Positions 53,553 to 63,478 of a stretch of 64,000 bases of DNA are shown piece by piece. The stretch covers positions 1,240,001 to 1,304,000 of the forward strand of contig MJGA01000007.1 of NCBI GenBank assembly GCA_001910725.1, given 5' to 3'. Made by a program: the position numbers and the translations under genes. Below the pieces are notes generated by a model. That model did not search any database, was not told the DNA's origin, and saw only the letters and a program-made list of their open reading frames with translations. The stretch is from Phanerodontia chrysosporium. Taxonomy: Eukaryota > Basidiomycota > Agaricomycetes > Polyporales > Phanerochaetaceae. Position 1 is the stretch's first letter, and each line of letters opens with the position of its first letter.

Positions 53553-56438
53553 ATAGACATATTTTTGAGTGAATTCACAGGATCTACATGACTGGTCAGA
53601 GTGCTTTATGATGCTACACTGACTATAATTCACAATACCAACTGAACAATAGGTATAATATGTACAGACTCACTCTTCTAACTGCAACATGTGCTAGATA
53701 CCTATATGGCATATAGATAATCCACTGGTTGGCTTTATAAGGTTTTATCTCGAAGATTGAAGTTTATAATGTTATATATTCTCTTTCAGAAGTAACTAAG
53801 TCTTTGTTCCTATACAAGGTCTAATGTGGCTCTAATATATTTACATACTTTACGGACAGGGTTAGTAAATGTCAGATGCATTTTGTATCATACAAATGAG
53901 TCTAAAATAGGTGTACATCTGAAAATGAAGTAAAAGTGAAGATTATTGTAGAAAAAATATGTTTTGGCCAAAGTGCTAGTAAATCAAGACAGAACTCATA
54001 TATAAGTCTTAATAAAAGAAGATATCATATGCCTGGATGCTCAATAGAACTCGACTAAACAATATAGCAGACTTGTCATCTTTTATGCAACATTTGTTCT
54101 GTTATTCTTTATGAATTCTGGTAAACTAAGCAATTAGTTTGCTATAGTGTGATGCACTATGTATACAAGAAATTCAAAGTTGATGAAAGATTATATACTA
54201 CAATTAAAGAGTGCAGAGCCAGGGTCAGGATTAAGAGTTGAGGCATTTGACTCTTCGTATTGAATGTCAAGAAAGAAGTGAGCATTTATAGTGACTGCTA
54301 AAAATAACACAATGAAACTAGGTCTCTTGGCATGCATCAGCCCCTGAATATTTGTATATACATGTATAACATTAATTAAATGCATGTAATATTCATATAT
54401 AATATAAAGTGTGCATACCCAAAATTGTAATTAATGAAAGGCTTACTATGGCAAATATAACTCTGCAGAACAAGTAACCAATCAAATCCTTTAAACATAC
54501 ATCACCAATTCTGCTCAGTGCAACAAACAGCACTGCCAAAAACCCTAGTGCGAATTCTATTACATTATCTATAAAAGCCAATGTATTTCAAACATGCTAT
54601 TTATTTTCGTACTCAAGCATGAAGAAATTGTACTCGCCGACTTACGGCCTACACTGACCTAGTTAGCTTAGTAGAACGACGCTCATCAGCAGTAACAGAA
54701 AGCTGAGCACATGAAGTGCAGGTATTGAAGACAGTGACGGATGAAGAAAGGCATGACGGAAATGTAGCATAGGTTCAGACAATGATGATGTCTCTTATAA
54801 GAAATGGAAGCAAACTTACAACATTGATTTAAGGATACAAATACAAAAAAGGGTACATGAGCAGAAGCTAAGATGAAGACCATGTGCATGAAAGGTCACC
54901 CTAATGTGCCCTGTGCATTTCCGCGGCTTGATCGTTACTGTCTCCAGGGATTCATTTGTCTTCGTTTGCACGAATAGCATCATTCACATTTATTGAGGTT
55001 AAAGATGAGAGAAAGGCTTGGGGGGTAATGTTGTCACTCGATCAGTCGTGGTCTTGGTCTGTGAGGTGTGCAATCACAACAGGGGCGTGTGCACGTGCTG
55101 TGCTTGAGGTCACAATTGAGTTCAGTGGACAGTCACCTGAGTCAGTAGTCATAGGCAAACAGTTAGAATCGGGCATGGCATGAATGTTACTAAAGAAGCA
55201 AAATTAAAAGGAGACTGCAAAGCACTGTAGAATGGACAGCATATACGAAGTAGAGGTAGAGGCATTATACTTGCGTTTTTTCACAGACAGAGTGGCAGGC
55301 GAAGGTCCAGGACCAATGGTTGCCCCAGTAGATTCTGCGAGAAGGGTAGGCAGAGCATTTGTTGTGATATTTTCAAGTTCAATGATCATAATGTTGTCCC
55401 CACACAGCGTGCCACAGGTGTTGTACATCGACATGATGGACTGTTTGGTGGGCAGTCAAAAGCAAGTCCATCACAATGTTCTACAGCTGAGTTTAGCCCT
55501 GTTATATGTCAGCGAGGAGTAGGTTAAAAGATAAAAATAAGTGACACACTCAATGAGAAAACTCTTTCTCTCCTCACTAACCCAATCTCCAACCTCCACG
55601 CTAATTCGCTTATTGTTGTCATGCGACTTAGCATTGCGATAATTTTGAACAATACCCAACACCAATATAGAAACAGGAATATCAGGTAACTATTCGTCGT
55701 ACACAGAGTCAGAAGGATCACCAAGGTATGGGTAACAGTGAAATGCTTTAAGTAAGGCTGGACTGTTATTGCGAAGAGGAAGGTAGGTACATGCAACGAT
55801 AATAACTACAGTGTCATTTGCAAGCAGCTGATCGCTCTTGTCCCTGCATCAGTCAAAACACAATATGTCTTCTGGTACTTTACTTGGCTTATGTCTTTTG
55901 CAACAGGTCCTTAGTCTTCTGGTGAGAGTGCATTTCGAACTTCTCAGGGTACTTGGCACTCATCGGGGAGCAGTGAGCCCACTAGGTGTGGATTGTGGTA
56001 CTGGACCTGTCTTTGAGCCTGTGTACATGTGTTTGCTTATGAACAACACAGCTGAGATGGTTTTGTTATACTAACAGAGGTGTGGGCATCATATGACATG
56101 CACCTTACACCGGCGCCACCCAGCCTGAGTGTCACTGAGTCAGTGACCACCCTTCTGGCACCATGGACCCCGTGCACTCTGCACCGCGACCAGTGCTCAA
56201 GCTGATCATACCAGTAGTCATCATTCTTTTCAAGACACATCCTCCTTGAATGACCATTCCCATTTCACTTTGAGGCCATAGAATATAATATAATTTGTGA
56301 GATAATAATAATTAGTATGCTATTTTATGTGTGTGGTGGTCTGCAAATTTATTGATATAGAATGACCAAAAGGCGTCAAGACTGTCCATATGATCTAGCA
56401 TGTGTGGCACAAATATATCACCAAATACTGGAAGCAGC
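53553..56438. other. AT-rich relic region, no gene assigned
   Basis: Several minus-strand hydrophobic pieces (54581-54393, 54889-54690, 55796-55620) could be exons of an old multi-pass membrane protein. A Ser/Thr-rich piece near 55434-55210 could belong to its tail. Frames are broken and no family could be fixed. This could be the only non-transposon remnant in the repeat island. Confidence 0.3.
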
Positions 56439-57132
56439 TGTCGCGGAGCTAGGGCTCAACGCTTCACGAGGGAGGGCAAGTGGGGAGGTCGACGACAAGG
56501 CGCGGCGGAGCGAGTCACGCAGCGACGAACACACTTGTTCAGCTGTCCGTATTGACCAAGTTATTATTGATAGATAGTAAAGAATACAAAGTGCGGCTTA
56601 CCTGTCCGTATTGACCAAGAGGTCGAGATGACGGACAGGAGCGAAGAGTGCTACCCTTATATACTACAGAGTCTTTAGGGCAGGCTATACGATTACCTAA
56701 GCTGATGGGCAGTGCTCAGCATAGCCAGCGAGGCTGCGACGCGGGCTGCGCGGCGAGGCTGTGCGGGGCTATGTCACGAGGCTGTGTCAGCTGGCAGTGT
56801 TCGGGGCTGTGTCGGGCCGAGGCTGTGTCATCAGGCTGATCAGTTCGGCGTGTCTCGGCGAAGGGAGTCATCAGGGATGACAGTGCCTCCTCGGTGATCC
56901 AGGGAACCGGTTGCAAGGCAGACCGGTGATCCGGGCAGTGTCTTGAGCGCGCAGCAGGATGCGCTGGCGTCTAGGGGTGATGCGCCATCAGGGCGCTGGC
57001 GCTGAGTGGCCAGGCGCTGAGTGTGGGCGGCTAGAACTCCAGACGGCGCGAGGGCTGCTCGCCCGTTGGATTAATCGAGGAAAATAGCCAAAAATCGGCG
57101 AAAAATAGGGCAGCACCGTCACATCCGTGACA
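56439..57132 (-). repeat. G3 3' LTR
   Basis: 694 bp, with near-perfect inverted ends TGTCGCGGA / TCCGTGACA. Identical to the visible part of the 5' LTR. Confidence 0.95.
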
Positions 57133-57145
57133 TTACCCCCCTCCT
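57133..57145 (-). other. G3 polypurine tract
   Basis: AGGAGGGGGGTAA on the minus strand, directly before the 3' LTR. It ends in the same GGGGGTAA as the G1 tract. Confidence 0.8.
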
Positions 57146-57170
57146 AAAACTGAGCGTCCTCGCGAGGTCG

Positions 57171-60100
57171 TCAGATGTGGCGCCCCTCCTCCCAATCGAG
57201 ATCGGCCTTAGCGCGATCGGAGGCAGGAAGGAGAGAGACGTCGACTTCGGTGATGAACGGGCGAAAAGAGGCGGCAAGGGCTTCGAAGGCGGTGGCAGCG
57301 AGCTTGCGGGGCGCTTCCGGATTTTCGCGATGGAATTTGTTGACCAGGGCCTTGGCGTGCTTGAGGTTGTCTGCCTTTTCCCACGTGTCGCCGGCTTGGC
57401 CGTAGCCTTTCCAGCGGACCTTGTACTGCAGTTGGCGGCGGTATATACGGCTGTCGAGGATCTTCTCGACGACGTATTCTTCTTCGCCGGCAACCTTGAC
57501 AGGTTTGGGAGGCAGAGGCTTCTCGACGCCCTGATCGTGCCACGGGCTGAGGCGGTTGACATGGAAAACCGGGTGGATTTTCAGCCAGCTCGGAAGCTCG
57601 AGCCGATAGTCCAGATCGCCGATCTTTTCCAGAACCTTAAACGGACCCAGCTGGCGGGGGCCGAGCTTGGGCGAGGGCTGATCGATGCTGAGGTCTTTCG
57701 TGCTGAGCCAAACCTGATCGCCGACTTTGAAGGAGTGGGCGCGTTTCTTCGCGGCCTCGTACTCTTCTTTCATGCGGGCTTTGGTTAGGCGCAGGGCAGC
57801 TTCGGCTTCCTTGCGAACATGAGCCATGCGGTCTAGGCGCTCATCGAGAGCGGGAACCTTGGTGTGTTTGCCGGCCGGGATCGTGAAGTCCGGTGTGTAG
57901 CCGTAAACTATCTCAAAGGGGGTGCGCTCGGTAGCACTAGACACGTGTGAGTTCAAGGCGAACTCGGCCATCGGGAGCCAATCGACCCAGTCGTCTTGGC
58001 GCTGGGAGACGAAGAGACGCAGGAATTTCTCGACTTCCTGGTTCTTGTGCTCGACCTTGCCGTTGCCTTCGGGGTGGTATGCCGTGGTGAGACCTGTAGC
58101 GATGCCGAGGCGCTTGTACAGCGCTCGCATGTACTGAGCTGCAAACTGGGGTCCACGATCGGAGAAGATCTTGCGTGGGAGGCCGTGAAGGCGGAAGATG
58201 TCCGTGTAGTGGACGTCGCCCATGCCAGCGGCGGTGATCGTCGAGTCGACCGGCACAAGGTGGCACTGATCCGAATAGTGGTCCACGTAGACCGCGATCG
58301 AGTCCTTCTTGGTCTTGGCGTCGCGTGGGAGTTGCGTGATGAGGTCCACGCCGACGTGTTCCCAAGGCCCTGAAGGGACGTCGTGGGGCTGTAGGGTGGC
58401 TTTCGGATGCGGGGCGGACTTGTACCGTTGACACTGATCGCAGCCGAGCACGTAGCGGCTGACGTCGGCGGAGATGCGTGGCCACCAATAGTACCGAGAG
58501 ACCAATTCGAGGGTGGTGTGTTTCCCAGGGTGTCCGGCGGTCGGCGCGTCGTGGCAAGACTTGATGACGTCGTTGCGCAGCGCGGCACTGTTCGGGACAT
58601 AGACTTTCCCATGGTAGTACAGAAGGCCGTTGTCCTCTTCCCATTCGAGAACGCCGTTGCGCAGCTTGCGGGGCCCCTTGGTCTGGAGAGTCTGCAGGGC
58701 GTCTGCGACTTCCTTTTCTTTTTCGGAGCAGTCGCGAATGCGCTTCTCGAGGGGGGAGGGGTTTGCGAAGGCTGCCGTGGCGGCTATCTTAAACAGCTCT
58801 GGCTTCAATACTACCTGCGAGCGATTGTCTTCTTCGTCGGAGACATGCAGCGAGGAGGGCCGGGAGAGCGGATCAGCGAGGAGATGGGTCTTGCCAGGGC
58901 GGTGGATGATGCGGAAGTCGTACTCGGCGAGGTAGGAGGCCCATCGGGCTTGTCGCCGTGTGAGATTCTGCGCAGTCTTCCAGTACTGGAGATTCTGATG
59001 ATCGGTCCAGATCTCAAAAGGTTCCGGGAGACCTTCGAGGAACTGGCGCCAGTCCTTGAGAGCTTCGATGATTGCAAGCATCTCACGGTCCCAGATCTCG
59101 TAGTTCCGCTCGGCGGGGCTCATGGTTTGCGAGCGATACGCGATTGGATGCCAGAGACCATCTTCAGGGTTGTGTTGGGCTATGACTCCTCCGGTGGCGT
59201 AGCCAGAAGCATCGGTCTCGACGCGAGTTGGCCGATCAATACTCCACATGGCGAGCACGGGCTGAGTCGTGAAGGCGCGCTTGAGCGTCTCGAAGGCTTC
59301 TGCCTGTGCGGGACCCCAATTAAACGGAGTGTCCTTCTTCGTCAGATCGTGCAGCGGGCGGCAGATCTTTGAGAAGTCCTTGATGAAACGGCGATAGAAG
59401 TTGGCGAACCCGACAAAGCTTCGTACGTCTTTGAGGTTCTTCGGGGTCGGCCACTCGGCTACTGCCTTAACCTTGCCGGGGTCCATGCCGACTTGTCCTT
59501 CGCTGATGAGGAGCCCAAGATACTCGATCTCTGAGCACTCGAACTCGCACTTCTCGGGCCGAAGGTACAGATCGTACTTGGCGAGGCGTGCCAGGACCTC
59601 GTGAACAATCTTCCGATGCGAAGCGAGATCGTTCGACCAGATGAGAATGTCGTCGAGGTAGACTGCGACCTTGCTTTCGGCAATGAGGTCGGCGAAGATG
59701 TGGTTCATGAGGGCCTGGAACGTGGCGGGGCTGTTGCACAGACCGAAGTACATGACTCTGGGCTCGAAGAGGCCGCGGTTGGTGACGAAGGCGGCTTTCC
59801 ACTCGTCACCTTCCTTAATCCGGACGTTGTTGTAGCCCCAGCGGACATCGAACTTGGTGAAGATCTTAGCGCCCTGGAGCTTCCCGATGATGTCGGAGGC
59901 AAGCGGAAGGGGGTAGCGATTCTTCACAGTGATGTCGTTGAGCTTGCGATAATCTTGAATGAACCGGAGCTTGCCGTCCTTCTTCTTGATGAAGAATACA
60001 GGGGAGGCGATCGGAGACTTGCTGGGGACGATATAACCCTTGGCGAGTGCGTCGTCGATGAACCGCTGTAGTTCCTCATTCTCGATTGGGGACATGGGGT

Positions 60101-60965
60101 AGACCTTTGACTTGATCGATGCCGGGGCGTCCGGGACGAGATCTATCGCGTGATCCCAGGGTTGATGCTTCGGGAGGCGATGCGATTCTTCTTCGGAGAA
60201 CACCTTCTTGTGTCGGTGGTACTCCTTGGGAACCAGCTCTTCAAACGTCTTGGCGTACTTCTCGCGATTGGCTTCGACAGCGATCGCTTGCGAGTAAGTG
60301 TAGCCGGCGAGGATCCAGACTTCGTCTTTGGCGTCCTCAACAATGCCTGCTCGAAGCCATTCGCGGCGTTCGGAGCGGTTGGCGTCTATCTGATGGATAC
60401 CGAAAACCGGGGTGTCCTCAGCTCCGCCGCGGAGCTGAAACTGGACATCTCCCGTTTCCCAGTCGATGTTCGGATTCCATTTCTTGAGCCACGGAAGTCC
60501 GAGGATGACGTTCTCGGGACCAATGTTCGTGACCAGAAACTCTTCCTTAAACGTGTATGAACCGACAGTCAGCTGGAGTCTGGCGCGATGCGTGATAGAT
60601 CCTGCTTCATTCTTAGTTCCGTCGATGTTGTACAGTGTAATCTCCCTTTTGAGCGGTACCGTGAGAATCTTGTGTTGCTTACAGAAATCCTCGTGGATGA
60701 ACAACGAAGTCGCACCGGAGTCAATCATTGCAGGCGTGCGAATAGTCTTATTGATCCCGGTGAGCTTTATTGGTACACGATAGTGATTCGAAAAGGGGTC
60801 TAATACTGATATGGTACATGAGCGGATGGTATCGGAAGTGTCCTGTGGTTCTACAGAAGGCACCGGAGTTGAATCCGGGCTTGACGAAACGGGGACCGAC
60901 GATGCGGCGTCACTCCGGCCCCTTAAGCAAAACCCCCGAGCTGCTTTTGTATCAGAGCCAGCTGA
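57171..60965 (-). CDS. pol: G3 pol: protease, RT, RNase H, integrase, chromodomain
   Basis: Frame opens at 60965, overlapping the gag end by 43 nt in the -1 frame. No ATG precedes the protease motif (MIDSGATSLFIHEDF at about 60730), so it needs a gag-pol fusion. RT: RFIQDYRKLNDITVKNRYPL, KFDVRWGYNNVRIKEGDEWK and VAVYLDDILIWSN (about 59660). RNase H: RVETDASGYATGGVI and WTDHQNLQYW. Integrase: SCHDAPTAGHPGKHTTLELV with CDQC, VGVDLITQLPRD, IFSDRGPQFAAQYMRA and HPEGNGKVEHKNQEVEKFLR. Chromodomain: EEYVVEKILDSRIYRRQLQY and KVRWKGYGQAGDTWEKADNL near 57480-57350. It ends at AKADLDWEEGRHI, just where G1 continues into dUTPase. No internal stop. Confidence 0.95.
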   Translation of the reverse strand, partial: SAGSDTKAARGFCLRGRSDAASSVPVSSSPDSTPVPSVEPQDTSDTIRSCTISVLDPFSNHYRVPIKLTGINKTIRTPAMIDSGATSLFIHEDFCKQHKILTVPLKREITLYNIDGTKNEAGSITHRARLQLTVGSYTFKEEFLVTNIGPENVILGLPWLKKWNPNIDWETGDVQFQLRGGAEDTPVFGIHQIDANRSERREWLRAGIVEDAKDEVWILAGYTYSQAIAVEANREKYAKTFEELVPKEYHRHKKVFSEEESHRLPKHQPWDHAIDLVPDAPASIKSKVYPMSPIENEELQRFIDDALAKGYIVPSKSPIASPVFFIKKKDGKLRFIQDYRKLNDITVKNRYPLPLASDIIGKLQGAKIFTKFDVRWGYNNVRIKEGDEWKAAFVTNRGLFEPRVMYFGLCNSPATFQALMNHIFADLIAESKVAVYLDDILIWSNDLASHRKIVHEVLARLAKYDLYLRPEKCEFECSEIEYLGLLISEGQVGMDPGKVKAVAEWPTPKNLKDVRSFVGFANFYRRFIKDFSKICRPLHDLTKKDTPFNWGPAQAEAFETLKRAFTTQPVLAMWSIDRPTRVETDASGYATGGVIAQHNPEDGLWHPIAYRSQTMSPAERNYEIWDREMLAIIEALKDWRQFLEGLPEPFEIWTDHQNLQYWKTAQNLTRRQARWASYLAEYDFRIIHRPGKTHLLADPLSRPSSLHVSDEEDNRSQVVLKPELFKIAATAAFANPSPLEKRIRDCSEKEKEVADALQTLQTKGPRKLRNGVLEWEEDNGLLYYHGKVYVPNSAALRNDVIKSCHDAPTAGHPGKHTTLELVSRYYWWPRISADVSRYVLGCDQCQRYKSAPHPKATLQPHDVPSGPWEHVGVDLITQLPRDAKTKKDSIAVYVDHYSDQCHLVPVDSTITAAGMGDVHYTDIFRLHGLPRKIFSDRGPQFAAQYMRALYKRLGIATGLTTAYHPEGNGKVEHKNQEVEKFLRLFVSQRQDDWVDWLPMAEFALNSHVSSATERTPFEIVYGYTPDFTIPAGKHTKVPALDERLDRMAHVRKEAEAALRLTKARMKEEYEAAKKRAHSFKVGDQVWLSTKDLSIDQPSPKLGPRQLGPFKVLEKIGDLDYRLELPSWLKIHPVFHVNRLSPWHDQGVEKPLPPKPVKVAGEEEYVVEKILDSRIYRRQLQYKVRWKGYGQAGDTWEKADNLKHAKALVNKFHRENPEAPRKLAATAFEALAASFRPFITEVDVSLLPASDRAKADLDWEEGRHI

Positions 60966-62173
60966 TCACGGAGGGCGGCGATCGCGGCAGCTTGGTCGTC
61001 AGACGAGCTGCCAGAAGACGAGGAGGCCGGAGACGAGGAGTCCTGTGACGAGGTATCCGAAGACGAGGCGCGGACGGCGGCGGTAGCGGGGGCAGTTCTT
61101 GGCTTGCCCTCGAGGCGGGCACGACAGACGCGGGACCAGTGACCCTTCTTGCCGCAATGGTTGCAGACCGAGTCGCGGTGCACAGGGTCCGTGGACTTGT
61201 GGGACTTTGAGCCGCAGACCTTGCAGCGATCCTTCATGACGGCGTCGAACTGGCGCTTGAGATCCGTGCCGGTGAGACCCTTAAACAGCTCGTCGATGTT
61301 CGCGGCGTCGATGTCCATCGCGTTTGGGTCGCGGAAGGCGCGCGCCGACGAGCTAGCCGGAGTCGAGGACGTCTTGCCTTGCTGCGCCAAGAGATCCTGC
61401 GAGAGCTTGTCCTTCGACCGGTCGACGGCGAAACCCGCGTTCTTGAGCTCGTCGTACGTCTCGGGGCCTTTGCCGGTAGCGGGGTTGACCATGTACGAGA
61501 TCCGTTCGAGGTAGTCTTTATTAAACTTCGTCCGTAACCGGGCTGCCAGGTCTTCCGGGGTGAGCTTCGTGCGGCCGGCGAGGGCTTGGAACTCCGCAAA
61601 GAACTCCGCGAACCGGCGGTTGCCTTGAGTACATGCCTGCAGCTTGCTGAGAGCCTCGGCCTTCTCGTCCATGGGCTCGAACCGGTTCTTGAAAGCCTCC
61701 CAGAACGTAGCGCGAGAGCCGTCGAATATCTGAGTGCCGTCTGCCGCTTGCTCGATGTACTGCCGTGCCCATTCCGCTGCTTCATCCTGCATGAAGGAGA
61801 GAGCGCCGACGATCCACTTCTGGCCGTCTACCAAGATCTTGCCGGTGTTTGCGTCCCGCTCGAGGTTACCGTTGACGTCGCGCTTGCCGAATTTCTCCGG
61901 CTGTCCGTCGGCGTAGATGCGATAGGCGGCGCGGAAGAGTCGGGCCGTGTCTGAACCCTTTCCTTTGAACGGCATGGGCTTCTCGACGAAGGGGAGCTCC
62001 TTGTTGGCATTGACCGTCGCGTTGACCGTTGTCCGATTGGCGCCAATAGTCTGGGCCAGAGTGTTAACCGTATTTGTAAGCTGCGTCATCGCCTGGGCCA
62101 TTTGCAGGAGGGCAGCGGAGATGGGGTCGGGGGGAGCCGGGCCGGGAGGCGCTCCACCGGGAGTGCTCGACAT
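60923..62173 (-). CDS. gag: G3 gag (capsid-nucleocapsid)
   Basis: 416 codons from ATG 62173 (MSSTPGGAPPGPAPPDP), the first ATG after the predicted transcript start. Capsid core: MPFKGKGSDTARLFRAAYRI, AEWARQYIEQA, FWEAFKNRFEPMDEKAEALS and FAEFFAEFQALAGRTKLTPE. Two Cys/His clusters follow: CKVCGSKSHKSTDPVH and the CCHC knuckle CNHCGKKGHWSRVC. The tail is Ser-rich and ends IQKQLGGFA. The gag frame is also open for 171 codons upstream of this ATG, up to 62686. Confidence 0.93.
   Translation of the reverse strand: MSSTPGGAPPGPAPPDPISAALLQMAQAMTQLTNTVNTLAQTIGANRTTVNATVNANKELPFVEKPMPFKGKGSDTARLFRAAYRIYADGQPEKFGKRDVNGNLERDANTGKILVDGQKWIVGALSFMQDEAAEWARQYIEQAADGTQIFDGSRATFWEAFKNRFEPMDEKAEALSKLQACTQGNRRFAEFFAEFQALAGRTKLTPEDLAARLRTKFNKDYLERISYMVNPATGKGPETYDELKNAGFAVDRSKDKLSQDLLAQQGKTSSTPASSSARAFRDPNAMDIDAANIDELFKGLTGTDLKRQFDAVMKDRCKVCGSKSHKSTDPVHRDSVCNHCGKKGHWSRVCRARLEGKPRTAPATAAVRASSSDTSSQDSSSPASSSSGSSSDDQAAAIAALRDQLALIQKQLGGFA
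60929..60935 (-). promoter_or_regulatory. Canonical -1 frameshift heptamer at the gag/pol overlap
   Basis: On the minus strand G GGT TTT, in the gag reading frame, is of the X XXY YYZ type. It lies one codon (GCT) before the gag stop TAA and inside the 43-nt overlap. A -1 slip here leads directly into pol. Confidence 0.7.
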
Positions 62174-62686
62174 GTTGGGGGGACGGGGAGTGTTGGCTCC
62201 TGATTGAGCGCGGGAGAGGTTAAACGGAGAGGGAGCGGGTTCGTGGTCGGAGAGGACGGAGCCGAGCGATGTCTCGGGAGACGAGTGGTGGCTGCTGTCC
62301 GGGGGACTGTGATCGGGAGTATTCGGAGTGGTGGCAGAGGCGCGGGCGAATTCTAGCCGTTGCGCGAAATGAGGGCGCTCAAACTGTGTCTCTCGGTCGC
62401 TAGGCGGAACCGGGAGTAGCGGAGGGGCAGTCTCTCGATAAGGGCAGGGCTGCTGACTGCACTCCCTGGCTTCTCGAGACCCGTTGTTTTCCTCGACGTG
62501 GAGATCAGCAGGAAGAGTGACGCCGTTCTCTGTGGTTCGCCCGAAGAAGTGCGGACAATTCGAACAATCGAAATCCAGAGCGACAGAAATGTATTTGTAA
62601 ACTAATCGAAATACCCGGCCCGGTACACTATGTCCAGCTCTCCTACGATGCGGCGGAAATTGCGCCTTAAACCGACGAACGGAATG
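62174..62686 (-). other. ATG-free upstream extension of the G3 gag frame
   Basis: 171 codons open in frame with gag between a TGA at 62689-62687 and the gag ATG, without any ATG. The reading looks protein-like: it contains FDCSNCPHFFGRTTENG and a Pro/Ser-rich stretch (ASATTPNTPDHSPPDSSHHS) leading into PFNLSRAQSGANTPRPPN before the Met. It overlaps the last 85 nt of ORF1 in the -1 frame. It could be translated as an ORF1-gag fusion, from a non-AUG start, or not at all. Confidence 0.5.
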
Positions 62687-63375
62687 TCACCAATCTGAGC
62701 TAGTCCGAGCTCGTACTGATGCCACTCCTTAAACGTAGTAGTAGGAGCGAGGCGGCTGAGCTCGTTGCGAATCTGCCGAAGGCGTTCGAGCAGCTGGCAG
62801 ACGCCGTGCGCGCGGTCGCTGTTAACGAGGTGGAAGAGGTCGACTTCTTCGACAGCCTTGAGACGCTTGATGGTTGCGTCGAGCTTGGGCGTAAAGATGC
62901 CGACGAGGTCGGTGGGGGAGTACTTCGGGATGTCGATCCCGACGGGCTTGCGGGTGATGGGCTCGTACGTCGGGGCGGCGCTGAGGCGCTCTGCCAAACT
63001 GAGCTTAGAGGAGGAGGCGGCTACGGCGGCCTGGGCTTCTTGCGCCTCGCGCTGGCGCTGCTCGCGGATGCGGTTGCCTACGCGTTGTTCGGCTTCGCGG
63101 GCTTCGCGGACGGCGGTCCAGTTGATGGAGGGGACAGAGGGTGGAGGTGTCGGGAGCGTAGAGACGTACTTGATGACCGCCTTGACTTTGCGGTCAGTCC
63201 ACTTGACAGGATTGCCGGCCTCGCGACGACGTTGGAGGCGGTCGAAAATGCGTTGGGGGATGTGGTCTTTGAGCAAGGGTGCGTTCGGGGGCGGAGAGAC
63301 CGCGCTTCGACGAACGTCTTTCGGCACTGCGAAGGCAAGCCTTAGCAACGTGTACGGAGTGAGCGGGCTGCTCGA
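62602..63375 (-). CDS. G3 ORF1: methionine-free protein of unknown function upstream of gag
   Basis: About 257 open codons between TAG at 63378-63376 and TAG at 62604-62602, without one Met codon; the first plausible starts are ACG, TTG or GTG. Layout as in G1 ORF1: basic N-terminus (HIPQRIFDRLQRRREAGNPV), Pro-rich hinge (STLPTPPPSVPSINW), charged helix (VREAREAEQRVGNRIREQRQ) and helical C-terminal half (LVGIFTPKLDATIKRLKAVE, LLERLRQIRNELSRLAPTTT, FKEWHQYELGLAQIG). The segment with ER..IR..L followed by T..EW and L...G also occurs in G1 ORF1. No known family recognised. The frame is intact in a very young element. Confidence 0.7.
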   Translation of the reverse strand, partial: SSSPLTPYTLLRLAFAVPKDVRRSAVSPPPNAPLLKDHIPQRIFDRLQRRREAGNPVKWTDRKVKAVIKYVSTLPTPPPSVPSINWTAVREAREAEQRVGNRIREQRQREAQEAQAAVAASSSKLSLAERLSAAPTYEPITRKPVGIDIPKYSPTDLVGIFTPKLDATIKRLKAVEEVDLFHLVNSDRAHGVCQLLERLRQIRNELSRLAPTTTFKEWHQYELGLAQIGDIPFVGLRRNFRRIVGELDIVYRAGYFD

Positions 63376-63466
63376 CTACGACGTACTCGCTTTAATCGGA
63401 GGGAATAAACTTTTTTAAACGGTATTGGGGGGCGGTAGGGAAGGAATTGCCTAGGGCACCCAAGAG

Positions 63467-63476
63467 ATCTCGACCT
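63467..63476 (-). other. Probable self-priming primer-binding site of G3
   Basis: On the minus strand AGGTCGAGAT begins two nt after the 5' LTR end. It is the exact reverse complement of the LTR sequence ATCTCGACCT (minus strand, 63669-63660), which lies 34 nt after the start of the TATA box, where the transcript should begin. Confidence 0.72.
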
Positions 63477-63478
63477 AA

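Noticed and set aside
54956..55522. Two plus-strand ORFs (75 and 96 codons) in the AT-rich relic region
   Set aside because: The minus strand reads more like protein here, though broken. The plus frames have no recognisable feature.
57177..59372. Long plus-strand open frames opposite G3 pol (203 and 321 codons)
   Set aside because: They are antisense shadows of the GC-rich, strongly biased pol gene and show no domain of their own.
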